Assembly (NCBI GenBank): GCA_963518845.1
Contig: CAUQKV010000029.1
Span: forward strand, 1 to 17,944
Length of the DNA: 17,944 nt
Reading direction: 5' to 3'
Source of the DNA: JABCPE02 sp963518845
GTDB lineage: Bacteria; Bacteroidota; Bacteroidia; Flavobacteriales; Weeksellaceae
Shown one piece after another: positions 1 through 8,351 of the stretch. The notes under the pieces were generated by a model. That model did no database searches. It had not been told where the DNA came from and saw only the letters and a program-made list of their open reading frames with translations. The translations under genes and the position numbers were made by a program. The stretch's first letter is position 1. Each line of letters begins with the position of its first letter.

Positions 1-665
1 GTAGAGAGCAAAAAGTCCATCATTTCCTTATTCTGAGTGAATTTGTAGTAATTCCCATTCAGTACGATGCTGTATTTGGCTTTGTCCCACACCTGAGGGT
101 CAAAGTTGCGCACTTTTCTTCCCAAGGCTTTCATCAGTTTAGGGTCGGAGGTGTTCATTATTTCTTCCTCCACCTCTTCATCACCAAACAAACGCGCTTT
201 TTCAGCCATCATATACTGCTCAGCACAAGAATATTTATCGCCATCTACATAAAAAGGCGAAGGCTGCCACTGTCCCAAACAAGACTCATCTACGGCATTA
301 GCATTGGGTTTCCAAAAGAAGACGAATTTGAGTTTCTTTGGTGAATTGATAAAAGTTTTTTTGGAGTACTTATAAGCGCCTTTGGGTTGCCAAAGCGGAA
401 CACCCTCATAATAATAGTCTTCTTCATCATCCAGCCTGTCTTCTATTTCCAAATCATTCACTTCCCAGTTGTTATAATGCCAGAAGCAAGGATAAGGGAA
501 AAGCGTTTGGTACTCTCGCTGCTCTTTAAGTGAGAGTGTTTCATACCAATTCCAAAAATCGCATTTATAATCTTCGCCAGCGCCCATACGCCAGCCCATA
601 GAAAACTCAGAAAGGGCAGGGTATTCTATCCACTGCGGTGCCATAAGTTTGATGTTTTTTTTCAT
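1..665 (-). CDS. NADAR-domain protein (YbiA-like N-glycosidase family), 3' end cut by window edge
   Basis: Translating the minus strand from the ATG at 665 gives an open frame of about 221 codons that runs off the left edge. From about residue 114 it has the look of a NADAR (DUF1768/YbiA) domain: a CAEQYMMAEKARLFGD stretch (147-162) with the family's AEQ/AEH glutamate, a DPKLMKALGRKVRNFD block (174-189) and KFTQN (208-212). NADAR proteins cleave N-glycosidic bonds in ribosylated riboflavin intermediates, and some remove ADP-ribose from guanine bases; which applies here is not visible. The first ~110 residues are an aromatic-rich, acidic extension (several W and Y, DDEEDYYYEG near 79-88) that YbiA lacks. 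A second ATG at 644 (residue 8) could be the true start. The gene begins 25 nt after recG on the same strand, so cotranscription is likely. The last residues of the domain lie outside the window. Confidence 0.78.
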   Translation of the reverse strand, partial: MKKNIKLMAPQWIEYPALSEFSMGWRMGAGEDYKCDFWNWYETLSLKEQREYQTLFPYPCFWHYNNWEVNDLEIEDRLDDEEDYYYEGVPLWQPKGAYKYSKKTFINSPKKLKFVFFWKPNANAVDESCLGQWQPSPFYVDGDKYSCAEQYMMAEKARLFGDEEVEEEIMNTSDPKLMKALGRKVRNFDPQVWDKAKYSIVLNGNYYKFTQNKEMMDFLLS

Positions 666-690
666 TTTTAAATCTAATTTTTTTAATCCA

Positions 691-2784
691 TTAACTAATT
701 CTTCCCCATTTGTTTTTGCCTTTGTATTGTTTTATGTAGTAGTTTTTCAGGGCTTGGTGCTGTTCCATCTGGAGCGAAGGGTCAGCACGAAGGAGCGCCT
801 CTACGGTATCTTTTGCCGCCTTGATGATGTGCCCATCTTGGGCTAAATCCAGCCGTTTGAAATCCACCACACCACTTTGCTGGGTGCCGAGGATATCGCC
901 TGGCCCACGGAGTTTCATATCCACTTCGGAAATCTTAAAGCCGTCGTTGGTCTCGCACATGGTTTTTATTCGGGTTCGGCTGTCGGAAGACATTTTGTCC
1001 GAGGTCATCAGGATGCAGTAGCTCTGCTCGGCGCCTCTTCCCACTCTTCCTCTTAGCTGATGGAGCTGTGAAAGCCCGAAACGCTCGGCACTCTCTATAA
1101 TCATCACGGAGGCATTGGGAACATTCACGCCGACTTCTATCACTGTAGTAGCAACCATGATATTCGCCTTCCCTGAAGCGAAATACTGCATCGCCTCATC
1201 TTTTTCCTGCGGTTTCATCTTTCCGTGAAGCATGGTAACGGCATAGTCTGGGTAAGGAAACGCCTCGGAAACCCGCTCAAAACCGCCTATCAAGTTTTCG
1301 TAATCCAAAGCCTCACTTTCCTCAATCAAAGGATAAACGAAATAAACCTGTCTGCCCTTGTCGATTTCATCTTTGGCAAAACGAAATACCGAGTTTCTGT
1401 CCTTTTCTCGCCGATGCGCTGTGATGATGGGCTTTCTTCCCATCGGGAGTTCATCTATCACGGAAACATCTAGATCCGAATAAAAACTCATCGCCAGCGT
1501 TCTTGGAATAGGTGTAGCGGTCATGATGAGAATATGCGGCGGAATTTTGTTTTTCATCCAAAGTTTTGCCCTTTGTTCCACTCCGAAACGGTGCTGTTCA
1601 TCAATGATGGCAAGACCGAGGTTTTTGAATTTAACCTTGTCTTCCAGCACGGCATGGGTGCCTACTAAAATATGAAGCGTTCCGTTTTCTAGTTCCGAAT
1701 GAATGATTTTTCGTTCAGCGGCTTTGGTAGAACCTGTTAGAAGTCTGATGTTTACGCCCGTTCCGAAAAGCGCCTCGGAAAGGCTGTTGAAATGCTGCTG
1801 CGCCAAGATTTCCGTAGGAGCCATCATACAGCTTTGGAAGCCGTTGTCTATCGCTATCAGCATCGAAAGCAGCGCTACCATGGTTTTCCCTGAGCCTACA
1901 TCTCCCTGCAGAAGGCGGTTCATCTGTATAGGGAGCCTCATGTCGTTTCGGATTTCTTTTAAAACTCTTTTTTGGGCATTGGTCAGCTCAAAAGGCATTC
2001 TGTTTTGATAAAAATCATTAAAAAAATCGCCCACCAAAGGGAAGGGATTTCCTACTGCCGATGTCTTATTGTATTGTTTTTTCAAGGCATAGCCGAGCTG
2101 GAAGAAGAATGCTTCCTCGAATTTCAGTCGTCTGTCCGCCTGTTCAAATGCCGAAGTATCTTTGGGAAAATGAATATTGACAAAGGCTTCTTGTCTTCCC
2201 ATGAGTCTGAGCGACTGGAGGAGGCTTTGTGGCAGATTTTCCTGCACAAGTCCTGTGACATGCCCAAGAATATGCGCTTGGATGCCTTGGAAAAATTTTT
2301 GATTGAGCCCTCGTTTTGTGATTTTCTCACTGCTCGGATAGATAGGGCGAAGTCTGAGTTCTTTCTCTCGTTTTTCTTCCAGTTCTATCTCTGGATGTGC
2401 CATAGAAAACTGCTGTCCGAAGAGGCTGACCCTTCCGAAGATGTAGAGCTCTTTATTGAGCGGAATTTGGTCTTTCAGCCATTGGGTGTATTGAAACCAA
2501 ACCAAATCTAATGCGCCTGTCTCATCGCGGAACTTCGCGGAAAGTCTTTTTTGTCCTTTTCCGTAGGTGATTTCTTTTAAATCATAAATCCTTCCTTTCA
2601 GCTGGATTTCTACATTTTCTTCCTTTAAATCTGCTACTCGGTAGACTTTACTTTTATCCAAATACCGCAGAGGGAAGAAATAGAGAAAATCCTCCACGGT
2701 AGAAATTCCCAAAACATTTTTAATCAGTTTGGAGCGTTCAGGGCCGATGCCTTTTAGATATTCTATGGGAGTAGATAAATCCAA
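691..2784 (-). CDS. recG: ATP-dependent DNA helicase RecG
   Basis: RecG is a monomeric double-strand DNA translocase that reverses stalled replication forks and migrates Holliday junctions. The 697-residue product is full length for the family. It shows the N-terminal YLKGIGPERSKLI helix-hairpin-helix-like element (9-21), an OB-fold wedge region (about 60-135), Q-motif FELTNAQ (265-271), Walker A GDVGSGKT (294-301), motif Ia APTEILAQQH (322-331), DEQH box (395-398), motif III TATPIPRTL (422-430), motif VI QLRGRVGRG (576-584) and the RecG-type KLRGPGDILGTQQSG (624-638). No ATG precedes residue 194. The frame opens just after the stop of the upstream amidotransferase with CGC-ATT-TTG, so translation must start at TTG (2782-2784), or at the adjacent ATT, probably coupled to the upstream gene. 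The NADAR gene follows 25 nt downstream. Confidence 0.96.
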   Translation of the reverse strand: MDLSTPIEYLKGIGPERSKLIKNVLGISTVEDFLYFFPLRYLDKSKVYRVADLKEENVEIQLKGRIYDLKEITYGKGQKRLSAKFRDETGALDLVWFQYTQWLKDQIPLNKELYIFGRVSLFGQQFSMAHPEIELEEKREKELRLRPIYPSSEKITKRGLNQKFFQGIQAHILGHVTGLVQENLPQSLLQSLRLMGRQEAFVNIHFPKDTSAFEQADRRLKFEEAFFFQLGYALKKQYNKTSAVGNPFPLVGDFFNDFYQNRMPFELTNAQKRVLKEIRNDMRLPIQMNRLLQGDVGSGKTMVALLSMLIAIDNGFQSCMMAPTEILAQQHFNSLSEALFGTGVNIRLLTGSTKAAERKIIHSELENGTLHILVGTHAVLEDKVKFKNLGLAIIDEQHRFGVEQRAKLWMKNKIPPHILIMTATPIPRTLAMSFYSDLDVSVIDELPMGRKPIITAHRREKDRNSVFRFAKDEIDKGRQVYFVYPLIEESEALDYENLIGGFERVSEAFPYPDYAVTMLHGKMKPQEKDEAMQYFASGKANIMVATTVIEVGVNVPNASVMIIESAERFGLSQLHQLRGRVGRGAEQSYCILMTSDKMSSDSRTRIKTMCETNDGFKISEVDMKLRGPGDILGTQQSGVVDFKRLDLAQDGHIIKAAKDTVEALLRADPSLQMEQHQALKNYYIKQYKGKNKWGRIS

Positions 2785-2790
2785 AATGCG

Positions 2791-4692
2791 TTAGTATGCT
2801 CTTTCTTTATTACCTTCAAAGAAATTGATGTAGGCTCTATTCACCACTCTGTTTCCGCCAGCGGTAGGATAGTCTCCAGTGAAATACCAGTCGCCGAGGT
2901 TTTTCGGGCAGGCTTTGTGCAGGTTTTCTACGCTTTGGAAGATGATTTCCACAGGGCAGTTCATTTCCTCAGGAACTAAAAGTTCAGTTATTTTCGCTGA
3001 AATTTCTTCCTCAGAAAATGGTGCATAGATTTCTTTGACATAGTTAATGACTTGGGAATCTTCTAAATCCACTTGAGATTTACATTTTTCATAAACTTCT
3101 TTGATAATATGGTCAGAACCTCTTTCTTTGTGCAGTTCTAAAGCCGCCTCGAAAGCCACCAAATCCTCCAAACGAGCCATGTCTATACCATAGCAGTCAG
3201 GATAGCGGATTTGTGGAGCAGAGGAAAGAACGATTATTTTCTTCGGATTCAAACGATTTAGAATTCGTAAAATACTGTTTCTCAGTGTAGTTCCTCTTAC
3301 GATGCTGTCGTCTATAATGACCAGATTGTCAATGTTTTTTCGGACAGAGCCGTATGTGATGTCATAAACATGGGCTACCAAATCATTTCGGCTGCTGTCT
3401 TCCGTGATGAAAGTACGGAGTTTAGCATCCTTGATGGCTACTTTTTCGGTTGTAGGGTGAAGGGACAATATTTCCTCCAATTTTTCCTCTGAAATATTGT
3501 TTCCTAATTTTAGGATTTGGTTTTTCTTGTATTCATTCAGATGGGCGTCAGCCTCTTCTACTAGTCCATAAAAAGAGGTTTCCGCAGTGTTCGGAATGTA
3601 AGCAAAAACCGTGTTTTTCAGGTCTTCATCTACGGAATTTAGAATTTTTGGGAAGAGAAGCGCTCCCAGTTTTTTTCTTTCCTGATAAATTTCCTTGTCG
3701 CTGCCTCGTGAGAAATAAATTCTCTCAAAAGAACATGCCTTGTAGGGCAGGGCAGGGAGAATTTCTTCTATGGAAACATTTCCGTTTTTCTTGATGATGA
3801 TGGCAGAACCTGGGTTTAGCTCTGTAATTTGCTCAAAATCAAGATTAAATGCAGTCTGTATAACTGGCCTTTCGGAGGCTACAACTACGATTTCATCATC
3901 TTTGTAATAATACGCTGGACGAATACCCGCAGGGTCTCTGATTACAAAGGCATCGCCATGTCCTATGATTCCTGACATAGCATAGCCGCCATCCCATATG
4001 TATGCAGATTTTTTGAGGATTTTTGCTACATCCAGCTGGTTTGGGATTTCTGCTGCAGCATCTTTTTTGGAGTAGCCTTCAGCTTTTAGTTTTTGGTATA
4101 GATTTTCAACTTCGGTGTCTAGGAAATGCCCTATTCTCTCCATGATGGTCACCGTGTCAGTCTGCTCTTTCGGGTGTTGGCCGAGTTCTACCAGTTTTTG
4201 GAAAAGCTCTTTAGAATTGGTCATGTTAAAATTTCCAGCCACGATGAGGTTGCGGTAAATCCAGTTGTTTTGTCGAAGAAAAGGATGAACATTTTCTATG
4301 CTGTTTTTCCCAAAAGTCCCATAGCGAACATGCCCTAAAAATACATTCCCAATGTATGGAAGCAGGTGTTTCTGGGCTTCTGTGTCATCTTTTATTTTTG
4401 GATTTTCTTTTAGAATTTCGCTGATTCTGGTATTGATTTGATTGAAAATATCCTGTATCGGCTGGCTGGCATTAGAACGGATACGGCTGATGTATCTCTC
4501 GCCAGGCTGCATATCAAATTTTACGCTCGCCAGTCCAGCGCCATCCTGCCCTCGGTTATGCTGTTTTTCCAGCATTAGGTACATTTTATTGATACCATAA
4601 AAAGGCGTTCCGTATTTTTCTTTATAGTATTCTAAAGGTTTTAACAGACGAAGCATCGCAATGCCGCATTCATGCTGTAAGTGGTCGCTCAT
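2791..4692 (-). CDS. purF: Amidophosphoribosyltransferase, long Bacteroidota-type PurF homologue
   Basis: PurF-type enzymes transfer glutamine-derived ammonia to PRPP, giving phosphoribosylamine, the first step of purine synthesis. The N-terminal Ntn glutaminase has Cys9 in HECGIA (nucleophile after removal of an eight-residue propeptide), NRGQDGAG (46-53), GHVRYGTFG (120-128), GNFNMTN (153-159) and RDPAGIRP (252-259). The phosphoribosyltransferase part has SFERIYFSR (321-329) and the PRPP loop VIIDDSIVRGTTL (458-470). At 633 residues it is longer than ordinary PurF (about 470-505), with extra sequence between the two domains' motifs and at the C-terminus. Of the four Fe-S cysteine positions known from the Bacillus enzyme, two look kept (C320, C500), while the CxxC-containing segment is replaced by GDWYFTGDYPT. 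Whether it is the main PurF or a paralogue cannot be told here. It lies 64 nt after mutS and 6 nt before recG. Confidence 0.85.
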   Translation of the reverse strand: MSDHLQHECGIAMLRLLKPLEYYKEKYGTPFYGINKMYLMLEKQHNRGQDGAGLASVKFDMQPGERYISRIRSNASQPIQDIFNQINTRISEILKENPKIKDDTEAQKHLLPYIGNVFLGHVRYGTFGKNSIENVHPFLRQNNWIYRNLIVAGNFNMTNSKELFQKLVELGQHPKEQTDTVTIMERIGHFLDTEVENLYQKLKAEGYSKKDAAAEIPNQLDVAKILKKSAYIWDGGYAMSGIIGHGDAFVIRDPAGIRPAYYYKDDEIVVVASERPVIQTAFNLDFEQITELNPGSAIIIKKNGNVSIEEILPALPYKACSFERIYFSRGSDKEIYQERKKLGALLFPKILNSVDEDLKNTVFAYIPNTAETSFYGLVEEADAHLNEYKKNQILKLGNNISEEKLEEILSLHPTTEKVAIKDAKLRTFITEDSSRNDLVAHVYDITYGSVRKNIDNLVIIDDSIVRGTTLRNSILRILNRLNPKKIIVLSSAPQIRYPDCYGIDMARLEDLVAFEAALELHKERGSDHIIKEVYEKCKSQVDLEDSQVINYVKEIYAPFSEEEISAKITELLVPEEMNCPVEIIFQSVENLHKACPKNLGDWYFTGDYPTAGGNRVVNRAYINFFEGNKERAY

Positions 4693-4735
4693 AGTTATAT
4701 TTTGTTTTTATTTAAAAAATCTTCTGTAAAAATAC

Positions 4736-4767
4736 AAAAAAACTAAAGTTGGGATTTTATTTCCCAA
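4736..4767 (-). terminator. Weak terminator-like hairpin overlapping the mutS stop codon
   Basis: TTGGGA (4749-4754) and TCCCAA (4762-4767) form a 6-bp stem with a 7-nt loop. On the minus strand it is followed, after six bases, by a T7 tract (4742-4736). The mutS TAA lies inside the loop. The stem is short and the T-run displaced, so it may only weaken read-through from mutS into the amidotransferase gene. Confidence 0.35.
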
Positions 4768-7345
4768 TCATGCTTTTGATTTTATTGAGTTTCATTAGGG
4801 CTTCTATCGGTGTCAGAGTATTGATGTCTATTTGGGTAAGTTCTTCTCTTATGCTCTCTAAAGCAGGGTCATCCAGCTGAAAGAAAGAAAGCTGAAGATT
4901 TTCCTCGGTCACTCGTTTTATGCTTTCCATGTTTTGGTCTTGGCTTCGGCTGTTTTCCAGTGTTTTTAGAATTTCTTTTGCTCTATTGACCACTTTCGTA
5001 GGCATTCCAGCCAGTTTGGCTACATAGATACCAAAGCTGTGTTCGCTGCCTCCTGCGACTAGTTTTCTTAGGAAAATTACATTATTTTTGTTCTCTTGTA
5101 TGGCGATATGATAGTTCTTAATTCGGCTGAAACTATTCTGCATTTCATTTAGTTCGTGATAGTGAGTCGCAAACAGCGTTTTAGGCTGTGTAGGGTGCTG
5201 GTGGAGGTATTCTGCAATAGCCCAAGCGATGGAAATCCCGTCATAAGTGGAAGTTCCGCGCCCGATTTCATCCAGTAGAATGAGGCTTCGCTCTGTGATG
5301 TTGTTCAGAATGTTGGCAGATTCATTCATTTCCACCATGAAAGTGGATTCTCCTGCCGAAATGTTATCCGATGCTCCCACACGGGTAAATATCCTGTCTA
5401 GAACTCCTATTTCGGCGTGTTTTGCAGGGATAAAGCTTCCTATCTGCGCCAAAAGACAGATGATGGCTGTTTGTCTCAGAACTGCTGATTTACCAGACAT
5501 GTTGGGACCTGTGACCATCATAATCTGCTGCGATTCTCGGTCAAGGAAAATATCATTTGGAATGTATTTTTCGCCCAGAGGTAGGGATTTTTCTATCACG
5601 GGATGCCTTCCTTCTTGGATGTTTATTGCGAAATCTTCATTTATAATTGGTTTGGTGTAGTTTTCTGCTATCGCAAGTTCCGAAAGTCCTACCGCACAGT
5701 CTATTTCTGCAATGGTTTTGGAGTTGTTTTGAATGGTGTCCATATGCACGAGAACCTGCTCTTCTATTTTTTTGTAGAGCAAATGTTCCAGCTGGGCGAT
5801 TTTTTCCTCAGCTCCTAGTATCTGTGATTCGTATTCTTTCAGTTCCTCTGTGATGTACCGCTCTGCATTGACCAGCGTCTGTTTTCTTATCCAGTTTTCA
5901 GGAACTTTGTCTTTATGCGTGTTTCGGACTTCTATATAATACCCAAAAACATTATTAAAATCTATTTTTAAACTTGAAATTCCTGTTCTCTCGCTCTCGC
6001 GCTGGCACATTTCATCCAAATAGGATTTTCCGCTGTAGAGGAGGTTTCTCAGTTTGTCCAGTTCTTCGGAAACGCCTTCTTTGATTACATTTCCTTTGTT
6101 TATACTTACAGGAAGCTCCTCGTTTAGATGGCTTTGGAGATAATCAATGAGTTCTTTATGGCTGTGCAGAGGCGAAACCCAAGCCAAAGCATCTGGATAA
6201 GGCAGCAACAGTTCCTTTATTTTTTCAATGCTTATCAAACTATTTCGGAAGTTCCCGAGTTCTTTCGGCGAAATTCTCTCTGCGGCAAGTTTTCCGAGCA
6301 GTCGGTCTAGGTCGGAAATAGATTTTAGAAGGTCATGGATATTGTATTTTAGATTTTCTTCTTTGTTAAAAAACTCTATCAGAGAGAGTCTTCGGTTGAT
6401 TTCGTTTACGGATTTCAGTGGAAGAATCATTCTTCTTCTCAGCAGACGCCCTCCCATAGGCGTGGTCGTGCGGTCTATGATGTCCAGAAGGCTTTTGCCC
6501 TCATGGTGGTTGGAATGAATGATTTCCAAATTTCTAAGCGTAAAGCCATCCATCATTAAATAATCATCCTGCGGAATGTTTTGTATTTTGGTAATGTGCT
6601 GAATGAGAGTATGATGGGTGTCCTCTACTAAATAGGCGAAAATAGCACCAGCAGCAGTGATGGCTAATGGAAATTCCTCTATTCCGTAGCCTTTCAGTGA
6701 TTTTGTTTTGAAATGATTGGTAAGTTTCTCATAAGCAAAAGGATACTGATATGCCCAGTCCTCCAGCGCGAAAGTATTTTTGTCTTTTATTCTGTTTGGA
6801 AGTTCGGTTTTTCGCTGATAGATAATTTCACTAGGGCTGAAGGTATGGATGATGTGCATCAGCTTATCCGAATTTCCTTCCGAAACAAGGAATTCTCCTG
6901 TGGAAATGTCCACTAGAGCCATGCCGTATTTTTCTTTTTCACGATGGATAGACAGTAGAAAATTATTCTCTTTGGTGGTCAGAATCTGCTCATTAAAAGT
7001 AACTCCTGGCGTAACAAGCTCTGTAACGCCTCTTTTTACGATGCCTTTGGTCATCTTTGGGTCTTCCAGCTGGTCACAGATTGCGACACGCAGTCCAGCA
7101 CGAACCAGTTTGGGAAGGTAGGAATTCAGGGAGTGGTGAGGAAAACCAGCCAGCTCGGTATGGGAACCGCCGTTATTTCTCTTTGTGAGAACGATGCCCA
7201 AAATCTGGGAAGTTCGCACAGCATCCTGCCCAAAGGTTTCGTAAAAATCCCCCACACGAAAGAGTAGGACAGCATCTGGATATTTAGCTTTGATGCTGTT
7301 GTACTGAGCCATCAGCGGAGTTTCTTTTTGTGTCGTTTTTGCCAT
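4757..7345 (-). CDS. mutS: DNA mismatch repair protein MutS
   Basis: MutS dimers recognise mispaired or looped-out bases and, with MutL, start mismatch repair. The 862-residue protein matches the family length. The mismatch-reading FYETF motif (34-38) supplies the intercalating Phe34 and Glu36, which separates true MutS from MutS2. Next come the connector and core (about 120-420), the clamp (about 420-530), and the ATPase with Walker A GPNMSGKS (613-620), Walker B LILLDEIGRGTSTYDG (688-703) and FATHYHEL (725-732). The start is ATG at 7345, about 25 nt downstream of a TAATTTTG box. It is divergent from the bestrophin gene across 112 nt. Downstream the amidotransferase gene follows on the same strand after 64 nt, separated by a weak terminator-like hairpin that holds the mutS stop codon in its loop. 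Confidence 0.97.
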   Translation of the reverse strand: MAKTTQKETPLMAQYNSIKAKYPDAVLLFRVGDFYETFGQDAVRTSQILGIVLTKRNNGGSHTELAGFPHHSLNSYLPKLVRAGLRVAICDQLEDPKMTKGIVKRGVTELVTPGVTFNEQILTTKENNFLLSIHREKEKYGMALVDISTGEFLVSEGNSDKLMHIIHTFSPSEIIYQRKTELPNRIKDKNTFALEDWAYQYPFAYEKLTNHFKTKSLKGYGIEEFPLAITAAGAIFAYLVEDTHHTLIQHITKIQNIPQDDYLMMDGFTLRNLEIIHSNHHEGKSLLDIIDRTTTPMGGRLLRRRMILPLKSVNEINRRLSLIEFFNKEENLKYNIHDLLKSISDLDRLLGKLAAERISPKELGNFRNSLISIEKIKELLLPYPDALAWVSPLHSHKELIDYLQSHLNEELPVSINKGNVIKEGVSEELDKLRNLLYSGKSYLDEMCQRESERTGISSLKIDFNNVFGYYIEVRNTHKDKVPENWIRKQTLVNAERYITEELKEYESQILGAEEKIAQLEHLLYKKIEEQVLVHMDTIQNNSKTIAEIDCAVGLSELAIAENYTKPIINEDFAINIQEGRHPVIEKSLPLGEKYIPNDIFLDRESQQIMMVTGPNMSGKSAVLRQTAIICLLAQIGSFIPAKHAEIGVLDRIFTRVGASDNISAGESTFMVEMNESANILNNITERSLILLDEIGRGTSTYDGISIAWAIAEYLHQHPTQPKTLFATHYHELNEMQNSFSRIKNYHIAIQENKNNVIFLRKLVAGGSEHSFGIYVAKLAGMPTKVVNRAKEILKTLENSRSQDQNMESIKRVTEENLQLSFFQLDDPALESIREELTQIDINTLTPIEALMKLNKIKSMIGK

Positions 7346-7369
7346 AAAGTGAAATTAGGTTTAAGGGAA

Positions 7370-7377
7370 CAAAATTA
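7370..7377 (-). promoter_or_regulatory. TAATTTTG -7 box for mutS
   Basis: The minus strand reads TAATTTTG (TAnnTTTG) about 25 nt before the mutS ATG at 7345. No -33 TTTG stands at the proper spacing, and in such AT-rich DNA a chance match is possible; the position relative to the start is the main support. Confidence 0.4.
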
Positions 7378-7412
7378 AAGAAGATTTCAATAAAATTTTG
7401 TTAAAAAAGTAT

Positions 7413-7420
7413 TATTTTTG
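7413..7420 (+). promoter_or_regulatory. TATTTTTG -7 box for the bestrophin operon
   Basis: TATTTTTG fits TAnnTTTG and lies 37 nt before ATG 7458. A TTTG at 7397-7400 is only 12 nt upstream, shorter than the 17-23 nt normal for a flavobacterial -33 element, so only the -7 box is claimed. Confidence 0.4.
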
Positions 7421-7457
7421 TGCGAATTTAAACTTTTAGGGCTAAAAAAGATATTAT

Positions 7458-8339
7458 ATGCGGGTATATGATAATAAGCACTGGATATCCATACTGCTGA
7501 GTATACATAAATCAGACTCACTAAAAACCTTGAGGTCAGGGATGATTGCTATGGCTGTATATGCGGCAATAGTGGCTTTTTTGGAGATAGAATATTTTAA
7601 AATAGACAAGGATTCTTCGATTAAAAATATTTCTCTCATCCACACGCTGCTGGGTTTTGTCTTGTCGATGCTTTTGGTTTTCAGGACTAATACCGCCTAT
7701 GACCGATGGTGGGAAGGGCGAAAACTTCTGGGAAGAATGGTAAATGACTCCCGAAATTTTGCCATTAAACTCCATACCATGCTGGACACAGCAGACACCG
7801 AAAATAGAGACTTTTTTCAGAAATATCTTTGTTTTTTTCCTCACTTACTTAGCAGGCACTTGTCCAAAAAATCTACTAAAATGGAACTGGCACAAGATCA
7901 GCATCATACGGAAGTAGAACAGCTTCCACATCCGCCTAATGCGCTGATTTGGAGGATACAGGAGAGAATTCAGAAATTATATAAAGAGGGTAAAATATCG
8001 GGAGAGCAGATGCTGATGCTGGACTATCATGCCAGAGGATTTTTGGAAGTCTGTGGCGGCTGCGAAAGAATCAAAAACACGCCGATTCCTTATTCTTATT
8101 CATCTTTTACAAAGAAATTTATCGTTATTTATGTGATTACTCTTCCTATCGCCTATTCTATGAGTATAGGGTATCTTATGGTATTTCTTACTGTTTTCGT
8201 ATTCTATGTGCTGATGAGTATGGAGGTGCTGGCAGAGGAGATAGAAGAGCCGTTTAATAATGATGAAAACGACCTTCCTATGGAGCTGATAGCTCAGAAT
8301 ATAGAGAAGAATGTAATTCGTATTTTCAGTGAATCCTAA
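7458..8339 (+). CDS. Bestrophin-family (YneE/UPF0187) membrane channel protein
   Basis: Bacterial bestrophins are pentameric inner-membrane ion channels homologous to animal chloride channels; a characterised bacterial member conducts sodium. The 293-residue product shows family landmarks: FRTNTAYDRWWEGR (75-88) after the second membrane segment, ERIKNTPIPYSY (203-214), and the acidic belt EEIEEPF (260-266) followed by DENDLP (269-274). Predicted membrane segments are near 26-45, 58-76, 219-238 and 240-257, with a long soluble middle. The ion carried cannot be read from sequence. ATG at 7458 lies 37 nt after a TATTTTTG box. It heads a plus-strand trio: the RNA methyltransferase frame opens 12 nt after its stop, in the same reading frame. 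Confidence 0.88.
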   Translation: MRVYDNKHWISILLSIHKSDSLKTLRSGMIAMAVYAAIVAFLEIEYFKIDKDSSIKNISLIHTLLGFVLSMLLVFRTNTAYDRWWEGRKLLGRMVNDSRNFAIKLHTMLDTADTENRDFFQKYLCFFPHLLSRHLSKKSTKMELAQDQHHTEVEQLPHPPNALIWRIQERIQKLYKEGKISGEQMLMLDYHARGFLEVCGGCERIKNTPIPYSYSSFTKKFIVIYVITLPIAYSMSIGYLMVFLTVFVFYVLMSMEVLAEEIEEPFNNDENDLPMELIAQNIEKNVIRIFSES

Positions 8340-8351
8340 AAAATAATTATT

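Noticed and set aside
1972..2511. A 179-codon plus-strand open frame within recG.
   Set aside because: It is the complement of the conserved N-terminal half of recG and its translation resembles no protein family; treated as a shadow frame.
5483..5509. MutS Walker A followed by Ala (GPNMSGKS-A) where E. coli has Thr, looking at first like a lost catalytic residue.
   Set aside because: The Walker A Ser620 itself is intact; the Ala is the next residue, and this form is, as I recall, normal in Bacteroidota MutS.
5247..5660. A 137-codon plus-strand open frame within mutS.
   Set aside because: It lies opposite the conserved MutS ATPase region, including Walker A and B, so codon constraint of mutS explains the lack of stops.
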